From NCBI GenBank assembly GCA_013397435.1, contig VZRG01001717.1, positions 80,934 through 144,933 on the forward strand: a DNA stretch of 64,000 nt. The letters run 5' to 3'. The position numbers were made by a program, and so were the translations under genes. Shown here piece by piece: positions 59,428 to 64,000 of the stretch. How positions within the stretch are numbered: the first letter of the stretch is position 1; each line of letters begins with the position of its first letter. The notes beneath the pieces are model-generated. The model searched no databases, had not been told where the DNA came from, and was given only the letters and a program-made list of their open reading frames with translations. The stretch comes from Erythrocercus mccallii. Lineage: Eukaryota; Chordata; Aves; Passeriformes; Dicruridae.

Positions 59428-60780
59428 ATGGAGCCCGAGGAGCGGAGGATCTCGGTGTGGATCTGCCAGGAGGAGAAGCTGATCTCCGGGCTCTCCCGGC
59501 GGACCACCTGCTCGGACGTGGTGCGGGTGCTGCTGGAGGACAGCCAGCAGCGGCGGCAGCGCCCGGCGCCGCCCGAGCCCGCCGGCGGGATGCTGTCGGG
59601 GCCGCCGCACTCCTACTGCATCGTGGAGAAGTGGCGCGGCTTCGAGAGGATCCTGCCCAACAAGACGAAGATCCTGCGGCTCTGGGTGGCGTGGGGGGAC
59701 GAGCAGGAGAACGTGCGCTTCGTGCTGGTGCGCAGCGAGGCTTCGCTGCCCAACGCGGGGCCGCGCAGCGCCGAGGCGCGGGTGGTGCTGAGCAAGGAGC
59801 GCCCCGGCCGCGGCCTGGGGGCGGCCCGGGCCAGCCTGGCGCTCACGCAGGAGCGGCAGCGGCGGGTGGTGCGGAAAGCCTTCCGCAAGCTGGCCAAGAT
59901 CAACAAGAAGCGGCAGCAGCCGCTGGCCCGGGAGGCCTCGTCGGCGGAGAGGATGGAGACGCTGGTGCACCTGGTGCTCTCGCAGGACCACACCATCCGC
60001 CAGCAGATCCAGCGGCTCCGCGAGCTGGACCGCGAGATCGACAGGTACGAGGCTAAGATCCACCTGGACCGCATGAAGCGGCACGGCGTCAACTACGTGC
60101 AGGACACCTACCTGGTGGGCACGGGCGAGCCCGAGGCCGGCCGGGAGCCGGGCCGGGAGCCGGGCCGGGAGCCGGGCCAGCCCGCCGCCGGCCGCCCCGA
60201 GGAGGACTACGCCAGGAAGTGCGAGGAGGTGCTGCAGCTGCAGGAGCAGCGGGCGCAGCAGGAGGAGCTGCTGGAGCACCTGGCCGCCGAGATCCAGGAG
60301 GAGCTCAACGAGCGCTGGATGAAGCGGCGGCGGGAGGAGCTGGAGCTGGCGGCGGGGCCCGGGCTGGCCGACACGGACCGCGACACCACGGAGCTGAGCG
60401 GCGGCGGCGAGGGCGAGCTGCACCTGGAACACGAGCGGGTCAAGACCCAGCTGAGCACCAGCCTCTACATCGGCCTCAAGCTGAGCACGGACCTGGAGGC
60501 CGTCAAGAGCGACCTGGACTGCACGCAGCGGGCGTGGGAGGACAAGGAGCGGGAGCTGCAGCGCCTGCTGGAGACGCTGGGCACCCTGGACGTGGCCGAG
60601 GCGGCGGCGGAGCCCCGCGGGGCGGCGGCCGGGGGGCGGCCGGCCCAGGGCGCCTGGCTGGAGCAGGCGCGGGCGCTGCGCAAGGACCGCGCCGACAACG
60701 ACGAGGACTCGGACACGGGGCTGAGCTCCATGCACAGCCAGGACTCGGACTCGCTGCCCGTGTGCGAGTCCCTGGTGTAG
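59428..60780 (+). CDS. RASSF10: RASSF10, Ras association domain family member 10 (single exon, 450 aa)
   Basis: The protein starts MEPEERRISVWICQEEKL and ends DSDSLPVCESLV with TAG. ATG 59428 is the first in-frame ATG; the frame is open further upstream (to about 59266) but only with a GTG, so the extension is probably untranslated. An N-terminal Ras-association domain spans about residues 6-105, interrupted by a proline-rich loop (about 41-58), with the conserved CIVEKWRGFERILPNKTKIL motif. Basic and coiled-coil segments follow (about 140-165, 176-215, 258-305, 328-386). The tail (about 423-450) is acidic and serine-rich, NDEDSDTGLSSMHSQDSDSL. This architecture is that of the N-terminal RASSF group (RASSF7-10), which lack the SARAH domain. 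RASSF10 is described as a cytosolic and centrosomal growth suppressor; its exact biochemical role is unsettled. Human RASSF10 is about 507 aa; the difference lies in low-complexity linkers. A linker holds three REPG repeats (residues 239-250). Position next to TEAD1 supports orthology. Confidence 0.96.
   Translation: MEPEERRISVWICQEEKLISGLSRRTTCSDVVRVLLEDSQQRRQRPAPPEPAGGMLSGPPHSYCIVEKWRGFERILPNKTKILRLWVAWGDEQENVRFVLVRSEASLPNAGPRSAEARVVLSKERPGRGLGAARASLALTQERQRRVVRKAFRKLAKINKKRQQPLAREASSAERMETLVHLVLSQDHTIRQQIQRLRELDREIDRYEAKIHLDRMKRHGVNYVQDTYLVGTGEPEAGREPGREPGREPGQPAAGRPEEDYARKCEEVLQLQEQRAQQEELLEHLAAEIQEELNERWMKRRREELELAAGPGLADTDRDTTELSGGGEGELHLEHERVKTQLSTSLYIGLKLSTDLEAVKSDLDCTQRAWEDKERELQRLLETLGTLDVAEAAAEPRGAAAGGRPAQGAWLEQARALRKDRADNDEDSDTGLSSMHSQDSDSLPVCESLV
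60130..60177 (+). repeat. In-frame 12-bp tandem repeat in RASSF10
   Basis: Three copies of a CGGGAGCCGGGC-type unit encode REPG repeats in the linker between coiled coils. Replication slippage in GC-rich coding DNA explains it and its length may vary between individuals. Confidence 0.85.
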
Positions 60781-62500
60781 CGCCCGCCCGGCCGGCCGGC
60801 CGGCGGGGCGCAGGCAGCCCCGGGACCCGCGGGGAGCTGCGGGCATGTGTGGGGCAGGCGAGGAAACTCCCGGCGCGGGAGGCAGTCACACACAGGAAAC
60901 ATTTTAATTTGAGCTCTGGAGCTCGGACTTGTCCTGACTAGTCATCCGCGGGCAGCGTTTAGGCTGGCTCGCCGGCGCTTTTATCCGTGGAAGAGAAAAC
61001 CCGCTGCGCGTTCGGGTTTCGTTCACGTCTGGGGTTGCTCGCTCCTCAAATCCTGCCTCTCGCTTCCCCTCCGAAGCTCCTGCTGCCGGGCCTTTTAATC
61101 CTCCGGCTGCCCGGGATCTCTCCTGGCCGTGGCCCGAGGCTGCTCCGGCTCAGCTCTCCAGGAGCAAAGGGCCAGGGCGCGCTCCCGAGCGGGGAGCGGC
61201 GTCTCCCGAACAGGTTCTCGGCATTGCAGGGTCGGACGGGGGCTGGTGGTGGGCGATACTGGGCTCTGCTGGCGCTCACAAACACACCCGGCTCCTTCAC
61301 AAGGCAAAAAGTGGCCGCACCAAAGCTGCTGATCATTCGAACACCGCGGAGGGAAAAGAGGCGTCAGTGCTAGTGGCACTGGGATCTCCCAGGGCGCCAG
61401 CCTTTGGACGGTACTGCAGTTCCTTTTGGCAACGAAAAGGGGTGATAAATCACCGCCTTTTCTTCTTTTTCTAAAGAACAAACGAAATCGAGGTATAGGC
61501 TAACACGTATGAACTCTGCTCCGCGTATTGCTTTTCCTTATGCATAGATAAGAGTGCTTTGTTTAAAGGCGTACTGAGAAATCTGTCAGTGTCCGGAGTC
61601 GTCTGACAGTCGTGGAAGGCAGATAGCAGTGCCTGTGTGTGCACAGCCTTCAAATATATTTTTTTTTTCACTAGGCTAGCTGCTCTTTGGCTGAGCTTGG
61701 TTGTAGATAAACAAAGTACAGAATCAGCTTGAGCCACCGTTTCTAATAGCATAGTTCATATCAGGCCAAGAGATGCAAGGATAAAAGCATGACTCAAGCC
61801 CTACCTGCACTACAGCTTAATCTTTTCAGTTACTCCAATAAAACAAAAAAGCAGCCATCAGCTGTAACATGCATTTCACTTAACTGCCAAATCTTCCTCT
61901 GCAGCTTAACTCTTGCCCAAAATATATATGATCTGCTCTTGCCGTAAGAGACATTAAGGATTCTTGTATTCCAGAATAATTGCAGAAATAGTTTTAGCAG
62001 TGAGAGACCGGAGAATGTCAAGTCAGGTCCGACTGATGGTGTGAACTTTTTAAAACTTCTGAGATTATTATTTATGTAAGATTATTTATAAAAGTTTTCA
62101 TTTAACAATAAGAAATTATATTAAAAAAGGGGTACACCAATAGACCAGTTCTTTATTTTCAATGAGAACCTCGCAGCCTTCTCACCCAAAGACCGTGTTC
62201 CACTCTTGCAGTGTTCTCGTTGGTATGAATTCTGATGGACATCAGAAAATTAGGTTCAGGAGCTGCTCAGTTTGAAAGCGAGCAGAGAAATACTGTTGTG
62301 GATTTGCAGAGGCTGTACAATTTTCTATACGCTACGACTCTTGATAAATGCTATTCCACTGAATGGGTCTCAGTTGTAACAAACCGTGGTTTATTTTAAA
62401 CGCTGATTATATAATTGTTTTTCATATTTTAGTCAACCTTGGAAAATATTTAAGAACCTATTTTTAGAGCTAATAAAACTCTTAATAAGGCTAACCAAGT
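60781..62500 (+). other. RASSF10: RASSF10 probable 3'UTR
   Basis: After the TAG the sequence is CpG-rich to about 61220, then AT-rich and repeat-free to about 62500. Candidate poly(A) signals are AATAAA at 61837-61842 and 62472-62477. The later one has a GTGTGATT stretch downstream and is preferred. The extent is inferred. Confidence 0.55.
62472..62477 (+). terminator. RASSF10: Poly(A) signal candidate, RASSF10
   Basis: AATAAA within CTAATAAAACT, followed about 35 bases later by GAGTGTGATTT. An alternative AATAAA is at 61837-61842. Confidence 0.45.
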
Positions 62501-64000
62501 ATTCCCAATTGAGTGTGATTTAAAAATCGTGCCAGGACTGGGATGCTGTGGGGTTACCTTGTGCGCAGAGCAAGCAGAAAGATACACCAAGGGACGATGG
62601 TATCGTCCCTTCACTTTCTGGTGGCACAAGGGGCTCCCTCAGGTGCGGCAGTGCACTGCCCTCAGCTCTGAGCACTGCAGGGGCACTGGCATTTAGAAGC
62701 ATCAGCAGAGCCCAGAGGGAGGAATTTGGATTTTTGTGGAAGCAGAGCCGAAGAACAAGCTGGGGTGGGGGAGTCCCACTGCTGCCCTGCCTTCAGCAGT
62801 GTGGATGTAAGGGGTGGGTGGCTTCCCCAGGGGCTGATGTGAGCAGGAAACCCGAGCTGCCTTTGCCTAAGTTCTGCCATCACCACACCCAGCAAATAAA
62901 AAGCACGCTGTAGAAATGAGCTGCAGCAGGCTGCACATCGCTGTGCTGCTGATGGAGGCATCAGGCAGGCTGTGAGGCAGGGGGAGAGGAAGGCAGGGAA
63001 TTCAAAGTTGTAAAGCAGAGTCTGCCTACTCATCCTCAGCTAGGAAAATCCACGAAATCAGGAGAAGCCCACTTTTTGCTTTAGGCTGCTGAGGGCCGTG
63101 CTTGTGGGCACTGTGTGATGCTTGCTCTCGGCCTCCCCGTAGCCCAAATGAGATCGTGGCCCTGCAGAGCTGCTGGCTCCATCCCAGGACAGGGGTGAGA
63201 ACGCTGCAGGTGGCACTGTGGTCTCAAGGGTTTGGTGGGAGCCAGACTGAATTCTTGGGAGGACCTATATGAGTGTGACCTATATGTATTGTGCAGGTGA
63301 AATTCAGTAAATTTATTTGATGTTTAAACAGTTACAAGTAAAATAGGCTCATAGACTGACCTCCAACATCCTCACAAATCCCTATCGCTCCCAAACCATT
63401 ATTAAAACATTCCTATAGAGGAGGAAATCACTGTTTGCACTGGAGCAGGCACTTCTCCCTTCCCCTCTTCTGGGCTTGTATATCCTCACTCAGATAATAG
63501 AGACAAGCCACAGGATGCTTGTCAGGGAATTTGGCTCTGGGGTTTTGCTGGGCACATAGCCAAGGGTTAGGAGAGCTGATTCAGAATCACAGGTAGAAGG
63601 GCAGGATTTTTATCTCCTTTGCAGTTCAGGCAGAATGAGAGAGGGAGATAGCAGCAAAAAAAACCCCTGACCAACACCATGACGGAAATCTGCCTTCCGG
63701 CACCACAGGAGAGAGGTGAGAGACCCAACAAACAAACACAGGCTTTGGGGATGTTTCAGTACCATTCCCTTCTATCCTTCAGAGTCAATTCCAACCTAAT
63801 CTTTCTCTCTTCCTAAGACAGATACAGATAGCCACGAATTAAATAAAAACCTAACAGCACTACAATTTATGTAAATTGTGTGTAGTATCAGGTTGCCCTA
63901 TTTATTCAGCAGCCTGCTCCTCAAAGGAATCACCATGGACTGAAGCCACCAGGCTTTTCTCTGACAATAGCTACAGAAATCAAAAGTTTTGTCCAGGAGA
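62501..64000. other. Region downstream of RASSF10, no gene recognised
   Basis: No coding exon or known repeat is recognised. Frames of 60-120 codons (62548-62913, 62662-63033) have no domain. Another AATAAA occurs near 62895. Confidence 0.6.

Larger units (their letters stand above)
59050..61220. promoter_or_regulatory. RASSF10: CpG island covering RASSF10
   Basis: Very high GC with abundant CpG across the 5' flank, the whole coding exon and the first few hundred bases after the stop. This also produces long spurious open frames in other frames and on the other strand. Confidence 0.9.

Noticed and set aside
58750..60846. 698-codon open frame on the minus strand
   Set aside because: It is antisense to RASSF10 in a CpG island; proline, arginine, leucine and alanine repeats mirror the high GC3 of the true gene, and no domain is present.
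59457..60941. Second-frame open frames at 59457-60056 and 60219-60941
   Set aside because: Gly/Ala-rich shadows of RASSF10 with no known domain.

Overview
The window reads as vertebrate, almost certainly avian, genomic DNA. Interspersed repeats are CR1 LINE fragments of the bird/reptile type, with no Alu, B1 or L1 sequence recognised. Exons are short and separated by introns with GT-AG borders. The two protein genes are orthologues of a known amniote neighbour pair, TEAD1 and RASSF10. I cannot tell the species from sequence alone; the order of birds is open.

Layout. 1-7897 is the tail of a TEAD1 intron. Four TEAD1 coding exons follow on the + strand (7898-8071, 16016-16156, 17025-17177, 17671-17784). 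Together they encode the last 193 residues, most of the YAP-binding domain, including the acylated cysteine and the tyrosine mutated in Sveinsson atrophy. A 3'UTR of about 5.7 kb runs to an AATAAA at 23459-23464. About 35 kb of intergenic DNA separates the genes. It holds an assembly gap (24602-25178), microsatellites, a 9-bp minisatellite (about 35307-35630), several CR1/LINE relics (the largest 52744-54475), a probable MIR-type SINE relic (56800-56915), two CpG-rich islands without a recognised gene (32820-33245 and 45200-45720) and several AT-rich blocks that look like conserved non-coding elements. RASSF10 follows on the + strand as a single-exon gene (CDS 59428-60780, 450 aa) inside a strong CpG island, with a likely 3'UTR to about 62500. 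62500-64000 holds no recognised gene.

How the genes relate. TEAD1 is the DNA-binding partner of YAP/TAZ, the effectors of the Hippo pathway. RASSF10 is an N-terminal RASSF protein with an RA domain and coiled coils, described as a growth suppressor silenced by promoter methylation in tumours. Adjacency does not prove joint action, but the intergenic region is a plausible shared regulatory domain.

I found no strong case for a wholly new system. The best leads are a minus-strand candidate transcription unit at 45050-45720 with a CpG-rich head and a poly(A) signal, a TATA-preceded minisatellite ORF at 35244-35803, a CpG-retaining 3'UTR block with two adjacent hairpins, and a near-perfect CTCF motif just after a TEAD1 exon.
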